From: Euzebyella saccharophila
GTDB lineage: Bacteria > Bacteroidota > Bacteroidia > Flavobacteriales > Flavobacteriaceae
NCBI RefSeq assembly: GCF_014855495.1
Contig: NZ_JACYFJ010000002.1
Coordinates: 806,001-870,000 of the forward strand
Direction: 5' to 3'
Length of the DNA stretch: 64,000 nucleotides
How positions within the stretch are numbered: the stretch's first letter is position 1; the number at the start of each line of letters is the position of its first letter. The position numbers and the translations under genes are program-made. This document shows, piece after piece, positions 28,563-37,518 of this stretch. Under the pieces are notes generated by a model. It saw nothing but the letters and a program-made list of their open reading frames with translations, did no database searches and was not told where the DNA came from.

Positions 28563-29393
28563 TTATTCGATAGTGTAGGTTGGGTTATCGGCATCTGCCA
28601 AATAAAGTGTTATGGTATACGTACCTGCACTTACAGGTATGTTGGCGCCGTCTACCTCTAACGTACCATCATTACCATCGTCACCATAATTAAAATCCCA
28701 TGCATCATTGGTACGGAATTTAATTTCACCGTCTAACAACGTAACATTTTCTAGAACCCAAACCCCTTCGTTCGCATAATCTGGTGTAAAACGAACATTA
28801 GGTCCGTCCCAACCATTTGGAGCAGCATCACCTACTAGGCCCCAAATATCAATAGGTTCTAAAGTGTACAGGTTATTGGTAAAGTCTACCGAAACCAAAT
28901 AATTACCAGCTTCTATAACAATATTATCTCCATTGGCTTCAATAGTACCATCTTCACCGGTATCACCAAAGTTCACGGTCCAATCATTGTTTTGTCTAAA
29001 CTTCATTTCACCGTCGGTAAGTGTTACCACTGCCCTCCATTGGTCAGAAGAAGAGTCATACGTTAAAGGCGTATCTGGACCATCCCAACCGTTTGGTGTA
29101 GCGTCACCAACCAATCCCCATGTGAACGGCTCTATGCTGTAGGTAAAGTCGTTTAAACTAAACATTACTTTGTAGGTACCTGCCGTCACCTGAATGTTAT
29201 CTCCTCCTTCATCAAGAATACCATCTGCTCCGGTATCACCATAATTAACGGCCCAATCATTGTCTCTTCGTATCTTAAGTTCTCCATCAACAAGCGTAAC
29301 ATAAGCCACAAATTCGTTAGCGATAGCCGTGCTGTAAACCGGCACATCTGGACCATCCCAACCATTAGGTGTTGCAGAACCCACAAGACCCCA
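28563..29393 (-). repeat. Three tandem starch-binding modules in susE
   Basis: Units of about 91 codons start at 29393, 29120 and 28844. Protein motifs WGLVG, PNGWDGP, GE-K-R and NYGD or NFGD recur in each. They are diverged at DNA level but alignable. Confidence 0.85.
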
Positions 29394-29876
29394 AGGCGAA
29401 CTTAAATCGAATGTAGTTGCATACCCTATAATGGTTAAAAGTTGCGGGGCCGAGGCTACTACAACCTCTTGACCCAACATGGCTTCTACCCAAATCTTAA
29501 CCTCATTTTCCAAACCGGATAAAGCGCCGGCGTCTGCAACAGCCTCATTAAGTTCTTCTGCTAAAAAATCTTTGCTTAGTACATTGCCCACATTTACACG
29601 GACTGGCATAGCTTCTGTAGCCGCATCTACCCCTACAACCACGTTATACGTAGGCACTGCACCAGTAAAACCAAAATCTGGAGCAGTCCAATTAAGACTT
29701 AAAACTGTTTCTCCTGTCATATCTCTAGTTAATTCTAGAGCATCTGTAGTAGAAAGTGTAAGCTGTGTACTTGCCTCACTGCTTACTCTAATGTTCTCAT
29801 CATCATCGCTACAACCTGTCACCAAAAGTGCCATTGCTACGATGGATGCATATATAAATGCTAAATATTTCTTCAT
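28563..29876 (-). CDS. susE: SusE/SusF-like outer-membrane starch-binding lipoprotein
   Basis: 437 aa lipoprotein (LLVTGC, then an acidic SDDDEN stretch favouring surface export). Residues about 30-150 form the SusE N-terminal immunoglobulin-like domain (LNWTAPDFGFTGAVPTYNVVV). Three starch-binding repeats begin at Trp162, Trp253 and Trp345, each starting W-G-L-V-G-x-A-x-P-N-G-W-D. Such proteins hold starch at the cell surface and have no enzymatic activity. It lies between susD and the amylase with 11-12 bp gaps. With three repeats it could be called SusE or SusF; only one such gene is present. Confidence 0.88.
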   Translation of the reverse strand: MKKYLAFIYASIVAMALLVTGCSDDDENIRVSSEASTQLTLSTTDALELTRDMTGETVLSLNWTAPDFGFTGAVPTYNVVVGVDAATEAMPVRVNVGNVLSKDFLAEELNEAVADAGALSGLENEVKIWVEAMLGQEVVVASAPQLLTIIGYATTFDLSSPWGLVGSATPNGWDGPDVPVYSTAIANEFVAYVTLVDGELKIRRDNDWAVNYGDTGADGILDEGGDNIQVTAGTYKVMFSLNDFTYSIEPFTWGLVGDATPNGWDGPDTPLTYDSSSDQWRAVVTLTDGEMKFRQNNDWTVNFGDTGEDGTIEANGDNIVIEAGNYLVSVDFTNNLYTLEPIDIWGLVGDAAPNGWDGPNVRFTPDYANEGVWVLENVTLLDGEIKFRTNDAWDFNYGDDGNDGTLEVDGANIPVSAGTYTITLYLADADNPTYTIE

Positions 29877-29888
29877 CGTCTTTAGTTT

Positions 29889-31448
29889 TTAGTTAGTATA
29901 GCCTGGGTTTTGTTCCAATAGCGGGTTAGCTTGTAACGCCTCTAAAGGAAATGGAAATAAGTTGTAATGGTCTGGAATAGCAGCACCATCTGCCACATTA
30001 CCTTTCCAAGGCCAGTTATAAGTTCCGCCAGTAAAGCGACCAAAACGAATTAAATCTTGTCTTCTATGACCTTCATAATACAATTCGCGTGCACGCTCAT
30101 CTATCAAGAACTGTTCTGTTAAATCTGCTTCTGTAATATTTCCACTAGTATCGCCGTAAGCTCTTTCTCTTAGGGCGTTAATATAGTCTACTGCCTGTGC
30201 TGCAGAACCACCGCCACCTCTAAAGAAAGCTTCTGCGTACATTAAATAAGCATCTGCCAAACGGAATAAGGGTATATCGGTATCGGAGAAACTACTCTGC
30301 CCAGAACTACCATCGGAATATTGATTTTGGAATTTGGTAGTTGGGTAACCACTTTCCCAGGTACGGTAATCGTCCATTTCATAACTATGCCCCTCTGTCC
30401 AGAAAATAGCTCTGCTATCTGCTGTAGTCTCCAGATCGCCAAACAAGCCATAAATGGCCGGTGTACAACGGTGACCAAACCAGCTGTCCGAATTTCCGAA
30501 TTCTGCTATTGGCATCGTGGTGTCTCCCAAGCTACCATTGGTTAAGTAGGTTGCTGTACCGTAGGACTGAACCGTATTTCTATCCCCTATAATTGGAAAA
30601 ATAATTTCTGGAGAGGTAAAATTATCACCCTGAAAAATAGACTGGTAATCATCATCCAACGTAAATGGCGATTCTAAAATTACCTTTTCACTATACGTCA
30701 ATGCATCTGCATATCTATCGGTACCCGTATACACTGCTGCGTTTAAATACACCTTTGCCAACAACATGTGTACGGCTGCTTTATTTGCCCTACCGTATTC
30801 GTTATTTGCAGGTATTGTTTCTTCTACCGCCAACAATTCGCTTTCCACAAAATCAAATACCTCCGTACGTGTGCTCTTTGCACGGCTTACGCCTGTTACA
30901 CCATCTGCTTCGGTCACTATTACAACACCTCCGAAGGTATCCATCAAATAATAATAGAACAATGCACGTAAAAAGCGCGCCTCGGCAACATACAATTCCG
31001 CATTGGCATCATCTGTTTTTTGAACGTCAATTATGAAGTTATTGATTTGCGCAATATTGAAATAACTTCTGTTGTAGAGGTAACCAAAGAATTTGTTGGT
31101 TGGCACCCAGTTGGTAGCAGTAGTTAATGGATCTAGGCCACCATCTCCCCAACGATTTTTAGCAATATCCGTAGTAAGCTCTTGCATGTTCCAAATTGCC
31201 CTAAAAAATACCGTTTCTCCTGGATCATCGCCAGCAATATCTGCTTGCTGATTACCACTACCCGGAATACCAATTCCGTGCAAGGCCAAACCACCGTATA
31301 ATTTACCAAGAATACCTAAGGTGGCATTTGGGTCTGAATCTAACAAGTTATCTAAACTTTGTTCTATTCTAGGCTCGGTATCCAAATCGTCTGTACAGCC
31401 TACCAAAACAGTAGCTGTGAATAGTCCGAATAATATTTTTTTAATCAT
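29889..31448 (-). CDS. susD: SusD/RagB starch-binding outer-membrane lipoprotein
   Basis: 519 aa from the ATG at 31448, which gives a proper lipoprotein signal (MIKKILFGLFTATVLVGC). The frame is open eight codons further upstream, overlapping susC, but that start would spoil the signal. SusD-family features: an N-terminal helical TPR-like region with EARFLRALFYYYLMDTFGGV, KAAVHMLLAKVYLNAAVYTG, and a C-terminal LYYEGHRRQDLIRFGRF. It forms the lid of the SusC transporter and binds the glucan. The gap to the susC stop is 13 bp. Confidence 0.95.
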   Translation of the reverse strand: MIKKILFGLFTATVLVGCTDDLDTEPRIEQSLDNLLDSDPNATLGILGKLYGGLALHGIGIPGSGNQQADIAGDDPGETVFFRAIWNMQELTTDIAKNRWGDGGLDPLTTATNWVPTNKFFGYLYNRSYFNIAQINNFIIDVQKTDDANAELYVAEARFLRALFYYYLMDTFGGVVIVTEADGVTGVSRAKSTRTEVFDFVESELLAVEETIPANNEYGRANKAAVHMLLAKVYLNAAVYTGTDRYADALTYSEKVILESPFTLDDDYQSIFQGDNFTSPEIIFPIIGDRNTVQSYGTATYLTNGSLGDTTMPIAEFGNSDSWFGHRCTPAIYGLFGDLETTADSRAIFWTEGHSYEMDDYRTWESGYPTTKFQNQYSDGSSGQSSFSDTDIPLFRLADAYLMYAEAFFRGGGGSAAQAVDYINALRERAYGDTSGNITEADLTEQFLIDERARELYYEGHRRQDLIRFGRFTGGTYNWPWKGNVADGAAIPDHYNLFPFPLEALQANPLLEQNPGYTN

Positions 31449-31461
31449 CTGTAGTTCGTTT

Positions 31462-34443
31462 TTAGAAGTCAAGGTTTAATCCTAAAGTGTAGGTACGTGG
31501 TCGCGCATAGGGCGACGTTTCTATACCGTCAAAATTTTCGGGGTCCAAACCGTCATAATCCGTAATCACAAAAAGGTTATTGGCAGAACCGTAGAATCTC
31601 AGGCTTAACTTTTTATCCTTAAAGGGTGTAAAATTGTAGCCAAGGGTGATATTATCCAATCGCAAGAAAGAAGCATCCGATAGGTAAAAATCAGAAAGGG
31701 CCTGTGTATCAGAAGGCATCTCTGGGAAACCATTGTACTGAGCACCATCAAAAAGGTTCAAAGTGTTGTCAATAAAACCTGAATCGGTCTGAGGTATCGC
31801 CGCCAAGGCAAAACCTCTATTCAACAAATTGGCATTGTAAATATTGCCTCCCAACTGCCCCCTTAAATTGGCAGTTAAATCAAGGTTTTTATACTGAACA
31901 AAGGTTCCGAAGCCGTAGGTCCATTTAGGCTCAAAAGGAATAAACCTTCTATCCGCGTCGGAGATGATTCCATCGTCATTCTGATCTACAAAAGCATCTT
32001 CGATCACTTTTCCGCTAGCATCATATACTTGCTCGTACAACCAGAAGGTACGGTTACGTTCACCTACCGCAGTTTGCCCAATATTAACACCGGTACCACG
32101 ACCGATACCTCCACCACTAGAAAACTGGGTGATATTGTCTAAATCCGTAACATAGGTCTCATTAAAAGCCGCATTGGCATTGAACTCAAGGGTAAAATCA
32201 TCCGTTTGTACCGGCCTAAACTGAAGTGCACCCTCAAAACCTTTGCTTTGCGTTTCACCCACATTACTTACGAATCTGTTTCTTAAAGCTCCTTCTGATT
32301 GTGGTACCTCTGCCAATAAATCAGTAGTATTTCTGATATAACCATCAACACTACCGCTTAGCTTATTGGAGAAAAAATTGAAATCGATACCCACATTATA
32401 GGTAGAAGTCTTTTCCCAAGTTAGATTGGGATTGAAGGCGTTGGCCCTGTAGGTGGTAATCAATTGATCACCGAACATATAACTCACCGTTGGGTCACCA
32501 TCATCATATAAGGCGGTGTACGGGAAATAGCCTACGGGACCTGTAATATCTTGTTGACCTGTGAGACCCCATCCCAATCTCAGCTTCAACTGATCGATCC
32601 AAGTGGTTTCACTTAGAAAATTCTCTTCATCCAGCTTCCAAGCCAAAGCTGCCGCAGGAAAGTAACCCCATCTATCATCCTTGGCGAACAAAGAGGAAGC
32701 ATCTGCCCTTACAGAGGCGGTCAACAAAAAACTGTCAAAAAGGGTTAAGTTGGCCCTAGCAAAATAGGATTGCAGATTTAAAATATTATAATATCTAAAA
32801 GGCTGCTGAGACTCTCTAAAACCGTTTTCTGTGGTCGTTGGAAAAGTAGTTCCTTGGGTGGTAAAATTCTGGTATCCGTAACCTGCCTGTACGTCCAATC
32901 TATTGACAGCCCCTTCAAAATCCTTTGCGTAATTTAAATAGGCATCTAAAAGATGATCTCTCTTTATCTGATTTTCCCTAAAGCTTTCGCTGAAGTTATT
33001 AAATATGGGTAGTCCATCAAATACAGTATATGCCCCAACGGCGCTTGGCAAGAAATACTCGTTAATGCTGGATTCCGAATAGTCAATACCTGTATTAATT
33101 ACTGCGGTCAAGTCTTCAAAGCCATGAATTTTATACCTAAACTCGGCACTACCAATAAAACGGTCTGCATCTTCGTTACGTTCTCGCTGCTTTAGCAAAG
33201 CCAATGGATTCGCTGGGCCTACAATACCTTGATCATCGGTCAATTGGTAGAATCCACCAAAAATGCCTCCCTGGGGGTCATAAATTGGTAAGGTTGGGTT
33301 GGCGGTTAAGGCACTTCCAATGGCACCCGTATCCGGTTGGTCTTTTTCCGTGGCGATTCCCTTAGCGTTGATTGTCACCTTTAAGTGCTGGTCAAAAAAC
33401 TCGGGAGCAATGTTCAAAGAGACCGTATACCTGTCTAATTGCGACTCCTTTAGGATACCGGCGATTTCTGAATGCCCAAAAGAAGCCCTGACTGGAATCT
33501 TATTGAAAAGATTTCCCCTGGCCGTTAAGTTATTATTAATGGTGTAGGAGGTTCTATAAATTTCCTCCTGCCAATTGGTATCGTAGATAGTACCGTTCAA
33601 GCCCAAAAAATTTGCACTTTCAGGATAGGTGTTCTGAATAAAATCAACATATTCGGCCGATTCAAAAATATCTATCTGATTGCTTAAGGTACCTACCTGA
33701 ACATTGGAGGAAAAGTTAAATTGCGGTGCCCCCTTGGTACCGGATTTAGTGGTAATAATGATTACCCCATTCGATGCTCTAGAACCATAGATTGCCGTAG
33801 ATGATGCATCTTTTAATACCGAAAACGATTCAATATCATTTGGGTTGATGAGCGTTAACGGGTTGGCCTGCCCCGCAGGATTCTGATTGGATAACGGCAC
33901 CCCGTCAATTACAATCAACGGACTGTTATTGGCATTAAGAGAAGAGCCTCCTCGTATACGAATGTTGATGCCCGCATCGGGGTCACCACCATTGTTGACC
34001 ACCCGTACACCGGCCGATTTACCGGTAATCATTTGGTCTGCCGTGGTGATAGCGCCCTTGTTTAAATCCTCGGCCGTCAATAATTGAACCGCACCTGTGG
34101 CATCCTTTTTTGTGGTGGAGCCGTAACCAATGATAACCACTTCATCTAATTGTGATATATCACTTTCCATAGAAACATCTATTACGCTAGATGTAACTGT
34201 TACCTCTTGTGTTTTTAGACCTATGTATGAAAATACCAATACATCGCCTTCGCTGGCCTGTATGACATACTTTCCATCAAAATCTGTGGTAACACCGTTG
34301 GTAGTTCCCTTTAAAACAATAGAAGCGCCGGGTAAGGGTAGTCCCAAATCGTCGATGACCGTACCGGTCACCTCTTGCTGCGCCAATGCAAATGTTGGTG
34401 CACAAAAGAGCACCAAGAAAAACATTGTAATTTTCCCTCGCAT
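31462..34443 (-). CDS. susC: SusC/RagA TonB-dependent transporter for alpha-glucans
   Basis: 993 aa with signal peptide (MFFLVLFCAPTFALAQ). Residues about 23-100 form the carboxypeptidase-regulatory-like domain (VTGTVIDDLGLPLPGASIVLKG). The TonB box region DEVVIIGYGS follows, then the plug (IRIRGGSSLNANNSPLIVIDG) and a 22-strand barrel ending in LGLNLDF. It imports maltooligosaccharides across the outer membrane in a complex with SusD. It is the first gene of the operon susC-susD-susE-amylase. Starch specificity is inferred from the operon. Confidence 0.95.
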   Translation of the reverse strand: MRGKITMFFLVLFCAPTFALAQQEVTGTVIDDLGLPLPGASIVLKGTTNGVTTDFDGKYVIQASEGDVLVFSYIGLKTQEVTVTSSVIDVSMESDISQLDEVVIIGYGSTTKKDATGAVQLLTAEDLNKGAITTADQMITGKSAGVRVVNNGGDPDAGINIRIRGGSSLNANNSPLIVIDGVPLSNQNPAGQANPLTLINPNDIESFSVLKDASSTAIYGSRASNGVIIITTKSGTKGAPQFNFSSNVQVGTLSNQIDIFESAEYVDFIQNTYPESANFLGLNGTIYDTNWQEEIYRTSYTINNNLTARGNLFNKIPVRASFGHSEIAGILKESQLDRYTVSLNIAPEFFDQHLKVTINAKGIATEKDQPDTGAIGSALTANPTLPIYDPQGGIFGGFYQLTDDQGIVGPANPLALLKQRERNEDADRFIGSAEFRYKIHGFEDLTAVINTGIDYSESSINEYFLPSAVGAYTVFDGLPIFNNFSESFRENQIKRDHLLDAYLNYAKDFEGAVNRLDVQAGYGYQNFTTQGTTFPTTTENGFRESQQPFRYYNILNLQSYFARANLTLFDSFLLTASVRADASSLFAKDDRWGYFPAAALAWKLDEENFLSETTWIDQLKLRLGWGLTGQQDITGPVGYFPYTALYDDGDPTVSYMFGDQLITTYRANAFNPNLTWEKTSTYNVGIDFNFFSNKLSGSVDGYIRNTTDLLAEVPQSEGALRNRFVSNVGETQSKGFEGALQFRPVQTDDFTLEFNANAAFNETYVTDLDNITQFSSGGGIGRGTGVNIGQTAVGERNRTFWLYEQVYDASGKVIEDAFVDQNDDGIISDADRRFIPFEPKWTYGFGTFVQYKNLDLTANLRGQLGGNIYNANLLNRGFALAAIPQTDSGFIDNTLNLFDGAQYNGFPEMPSDTQALSDFYLSDASFLRLDNITLGYNFTPFKDKKLSLRFYGSANNLFVITDYDGLDPENFDGIETSPYARPRTYTLGLNLDF

Positions 34444-34500
34444 GTGTGAGTTGAATTTAAGTTAGTAGTTTATGATTTAAAGTCTCCAATAAATTGGAAT

Positions 34501-34575
34501 TAAAACTACTTGAAGACATCAGCTTGTTCGCTTCATATTATAAAATGACCTATAAAAACAGATTTGACACCTTTT
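34501..34575 (-). promoter_or_regulatory. Activator-type promoter of the susC operon
   Basis: Plus-strand order: AAACTACT (34503-34510), 26 bp, ATTATAAAATG (34537-34547), 17 bp, TGACACCTTTT (34565-34575). Both 11-bp blocks, the 8-bp core and the 26-bp spacing equal those before susA. On the coding strand TAGTTTTA at 34508-34501 is a -7-like box with one mismatch. A transcript would have a leader of about 50 nt. Confidence 0.72.
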
Positions 34576-34595
34576 CGAAAGACCAGACAGACACT

Positions 34596-34626
34596 ATTTA
34601 AATATTTGAATAACAAATATTTAAAT
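34596..34626. repeat. Perfect 13-bp inverted repeat upstream of susC
   Basis: ATTTAAATATTTG (34596-34608) and CAAATATTTAAAT (34614-34626) are exact inverted copies with a 5-bp spacer. The dyad lies about 20 bp beyond the shared activator blocks. It could be an additional operator; its AT-richness makes a terminator unlikely. Confidence 0.6.
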
Positions 34627-35115
34627 CCATTTTAAGGACAATCAGAAAATGATTGGACTTACAAGGCCCACAACATTAAATTTTGATTCTTAAAGGAGGA
34701 AAAGTGTATTTGACTAGTTAAGTATTCGTAAAATATTTCCTCTTAATTCGGATTTAAACAAATAAAAGGGCGTTAAAAAAAGAATTTGTCAATCTTGAAA
34801 CATAAACAAGAAGCTATATAAATCAAGTGGAAAAATAATCTGCTACGGACCCAAAGTGTGCTTCATATAAACTCAGCATATTTAACCTAAAAACAATACA
34901 GCTATCTCATATTTTCTTTGTCTCCAACCTAATTTTACCTATTTAAATTGAACCTATATTTCTCTTGTTTAATGACTTCTGTTCAACTTTTAGCAATTAC
35001 CAAAAGAGTGGTTTAAATTCTCCTAATACCTTTAAAAATAAGGCATAGACGAATTTTACAACTATTTAAAAACCACCTTAAAAGCTTCCACAAAAACACT
35101 AATTAAAAGTTAATC
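34627..35115. other. Long AT-rich non-coding interval
   Basis: About 490 bp without a plausible ORF between the susC promoter and the TetR promoter. An imperfect inverted repeat (35008-35018 with 35064-35076) was seen. No RNA gene was recognised. Confidence 0.4.
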
Positions 35116-35148
35116 TTTCATTAGTCAATAGTAATACTATTATATTTG
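35116..35148 (+). promoter_or_regulatory. Promoter of the TetR-exporter operon
   Basis: A perfect -7 box TATATTTG lies at 35141-35148 with TTTC at 35116-35119 near the -33 position. Transcription would start near 35155. This rules out the TTG at 35146 as a start codon and points to the ATG at 35170. Confidence 0.65.
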
Positions 35149-35169
35149 CGAGACTCAATTATTAAAACT

Positions 35170-35844
35170 ATGGAGCATCTATTAAAATCCCTTAAAATTC
35201 AAGTCAATGAAGGACTCTATATTAAAGATCCTGAAACCAGCGATTTAGGGAGGCGAATTGTGAAAGAAAGTATCTTAATGATTGACCAAATTGGTTTTGA
35301 GCACTTCACTTTCAAGAAATTGGGTACTGAAATAGGTAGTAACGAAAGCTCCATTTATCGGTATTTTGAAAACAAACACAAACTATTGCTATACCTTACT
35401 TCATGGCACTGGGGCTGGTTAGAATATCAACTAGTATTTGGTACTAATAATATGAACAATGTAGAGGACAAATTGAAAAAAGCTATTGAAATCATAACCC
35501 GACCCACGAAATTTGACGCCACTTATTCCCATATAGATGAGGTGAAGTTGAATAATATAGTTGTAAACGAATATTCTAAATCGTATTTGACCAAAGAGGT
35601 AGATATGGAGAACAAAGAAGGGTACTTTGCTATTTATAAAAGACTGGTCAACAGATTAAAGGAGATGATTTTGGAGGTGAATCCCGCTTTTGAATTTCCC
35701 AGTAGTTTGGCAAGTACCGTGTTGGAAGGTTCCTTACATCAACGTTTTTTAAAAAATCATTTTCCATCGCTCACCAATTGTAGCGAAAAGCAAGGTCCTA
35801 ACACCTTTTTCAAACACCTGGTTTTTAATTCTTTAAATAATTAA
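35170..35844 (+). CDS. TetR/AcrR-family regulator
   Basis: 224 aa from the ATG at 35170, chosen because the upstream TTG lies in the promoter. The N-terminal helix-turn-helix is visible as FTFKKLGTEIGSNESSIYRYFENKHKLLLYL, about residues 45-75. The ligand-binding part is not assignable. It is the first gene of an operon with an ABC protein (3 bp gap), a membrane fusion protein and an outer-membrane factor, so it presumably controls this exporter and itself. Confidence 0.88.
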   Translation: MEHLLKSLKIQVNEGLYIKDPETSDLGRRIVKESILMIDQIGFEHFTFKKLGTEIGSNESSIYRYFENKHKLLLYLTSWHWGWLEYQLVFGTNNMNNVEDKLKKAIEIITRPTKFDATYSHIDEVKLNNIVVNEYSKSYLTKEVDMENKEGYFAIYKRLVNRLKEMILEVNPAFEFPSSLASTVLEGSLHQRFLKNHFPSLTNCSEKQGPNTFFKHLVFNSLNN

Positions 35845-35847
35845 TGA

Positions 35848-37512
35848 ATGGCTAAAAATGTACTAACCGCTTGGCAACGCCTCATAAGCATGCTGAAACT
35901 TGATAAACGGGATGTTTATCAGACTTTTTATTATGCCATTTTCGCAGGATTGGTGAACTTATCCCTACCTATTGGCATACAGGCTATTATCAACCTAATT
36001 CAGGGAGCACAAATAAGTACATCTTGGATTATACTTGTTGTTTTGGTTACGGGTGGTGTGGCCTTTGCAGGTCTTTTACAAATCATGCAGATTCGTATCA
36101 TTGAAAATCTTCAGCAGAAAATCTTTGTAAGGGCTTCTTTTGAATTTACGTACCGCTTTCCTAAAATTAAAATGAGTGAACTAAGAAACTATTACCCGCC
36201 GGAACTGGCCAATCGTTTCTTTGATACTTTGAACGTGCAAAAGGGCCTTTCCAAAATCATGTTGGATTTTCCAGCATCCATTCTACAGATTATTTTTGGT
36301 TTGATTCTATTATCGTTTTACCATCCCTTTTTTATCATCTACGGTCTACTGTTATTACTACTTATTTACGTAGTATTTAAGTATACCGCACAGAAGGGAA
36401 TGGACACAAGTCTAGACGAATCCAAATTAAAATATAAAGTAGCCCATTGGATCCAGGAAGTCGCACGTTCTCTGGTAAGTTTTAAACTCTCTGGAAAAAC
36501 CAATTTGGCGGTGACCAAGAATGATTCTCTTGTTACGCATTACTTAAAAGCCCGTGAAAGCCATTTTAGGGTACTGTTACTCCAGTTCATTCAGATGATT
36601 GGTTTTAAAGTACTCGTTACTGCCGGTCTTCTTTTAATTGGAGGTCTCTTAGTGCTCAACCAAGAAATGAATATTGGCCAGTTCGTAGCGGCGGAAATCA
36701 TCATTCTTTTGGTGATAACTTCTGTGGAGAAATTGATTCGTGGACTGGAAACTTTTTATGATCTGCTTACTTCCCTTGAAAAAATGGGGCAAGTGGTAGA
36801 TAAGGAGTTGGAGGCTCAAGATGGGGATACGCCATTTACCGAGCAAGAAGATATGACCATTGAACTTAACAATGTTTCTCTAACGGTCCCTAGCGGAAAA
36901 ACGATTCTCAATGAGATTTCTATGAAGATAGAGCCCCGTTCCAAATACCTGATTACGGGTCCCAATGGGTCGGGTAAATCTACATTTTTACGTCTTATTG
37001 CCGGAATAATAGAACCTACGGGAGGTAACGTATATGTAAACGACATATCATTAAACGGTATCAACTTTAATCATTACCGCTCTTTTTTGGGTCAATCATT
37101 AACGGAAGAAACCCCGTTTGAAGGTACCATTTGGGAGAATATCACTTTTGGCAACAAGGAAATTTCCCAAAAAGATTTGCACTGGGCACTAGAGGGTGTG
37201 GGTCTTTTACAGTTTGTAAAAGAACAGTCCTTAGGTCTAAAAACCATTATTTACCCTGAGGGAATGCAGATTCCGCATACGGTAGCCAAAAAGATTGTCT
37301 TGGCACGGAGCATTGTTACCAAACCTAAAGTGCTTTTGCTGAAAGACCCATTGAACCTTTTTGATGATGTGGAATCTCAAAAAATAATGGAATTTCTCAC
37401 GGATAAAAATCAACCATGGACGCTTATCGTGGCTAGTCAAGACCCAAGGTGGAAACAGAATTGCCACAAGGTCATTACCATGAACAAAGGAAGAATCGTC
37501 TCCTCTAAATAA
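35848..37512 (+). CDS. Type I secretion-like ABC exporter with degenerate ATPase motifs
   Basis: 554 aa. The transmembrane domain covers residues about 20-310 with five or six helices. The nucleotide-binding domain covers about 335-554. Walker A is intact (GPNGSGKST, 371-379), and Gln416 fits the Q-loop. The LSGGQ signature is replaced by MQIPHTV (473-479). Walker B reads VLLLKDP, so Pro501 stands where the catalytic Glu should be. The H-loop His is Ser530 (VASQDP). A canonical homodimer would be poor at ATP hydrolysis. No N-terminal peptidase domain is present. HlyD and TolC partners follow at once, so a trans-envelope exporter is likely; cargo is unknown. Confidence 0.88.
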   Translation: MAKNVLTAWQRLISMLKLDKRDVYQTFYYAIFAGLVNLSLPIGIQAIINLIQGAQISTSWIILVVLVTGGVAFAGLLQIMQIRIIENLQQKIFVRASFEFTYRFPKIKMSELRNYYPPELANRFFDTLNVQKGLSKIMLDFPASILQIIFGLILLSFYHPFFIIYGLLLLLLIYVVFKYTAQKGMDTSLDESKLKYKVAHWIQEVARSLVSFKLSGKTNLAVTKNDSLVTHYLKARESHFRVLLLQFIQMIGFKVLVTAGLLLIGGLLVLNQEMNIGQFVAAEIIILLVITSVEKLIRGLETFYDLLTSLEKMGQVVDKELEAQDGDTPFTEQEDMTIELNNVSLTVPSGKTILNEISMKIEPRSKYLITGPNGSGKSTFLRLIAGIIEPTGGNVYVNDISLNGINFNHYRSFLGQSLTEETPFEGTIWENITFGNKEISQKDLHWALEGVGLLQFVKEQSLGLKTIIYPEGMQIPHTVAKKIVLARSIVTKPKVLLLKDPLNLFDDVESQKIMEFLTDKNQPWTLIVASQDPRWKQNCHKVITMNKGRIVSSK

Positions 37513-37518
37513 TAAACT

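Noticed and set aside
26266-29393. Regular repeats considered as a CRISPR or satellite array
   Set aside because: They are coding, about 270 bp long, diverged, and correspond to starch-binding protein modules.
30665-31036. Antisense frame of 123 codons within susD
   Set aside because: A shadow of the susD coding sequence with no recognisable domain or promoter.
34627-35115. A small protein gene in the long AT-rich interval
   Set aside because: No frame of useful length with a plausible start was found.
35146-35169. TTG start for the TetR gene
   Set aside because: It lies within a perfect -7 promoter box, so the transcript begins after it.
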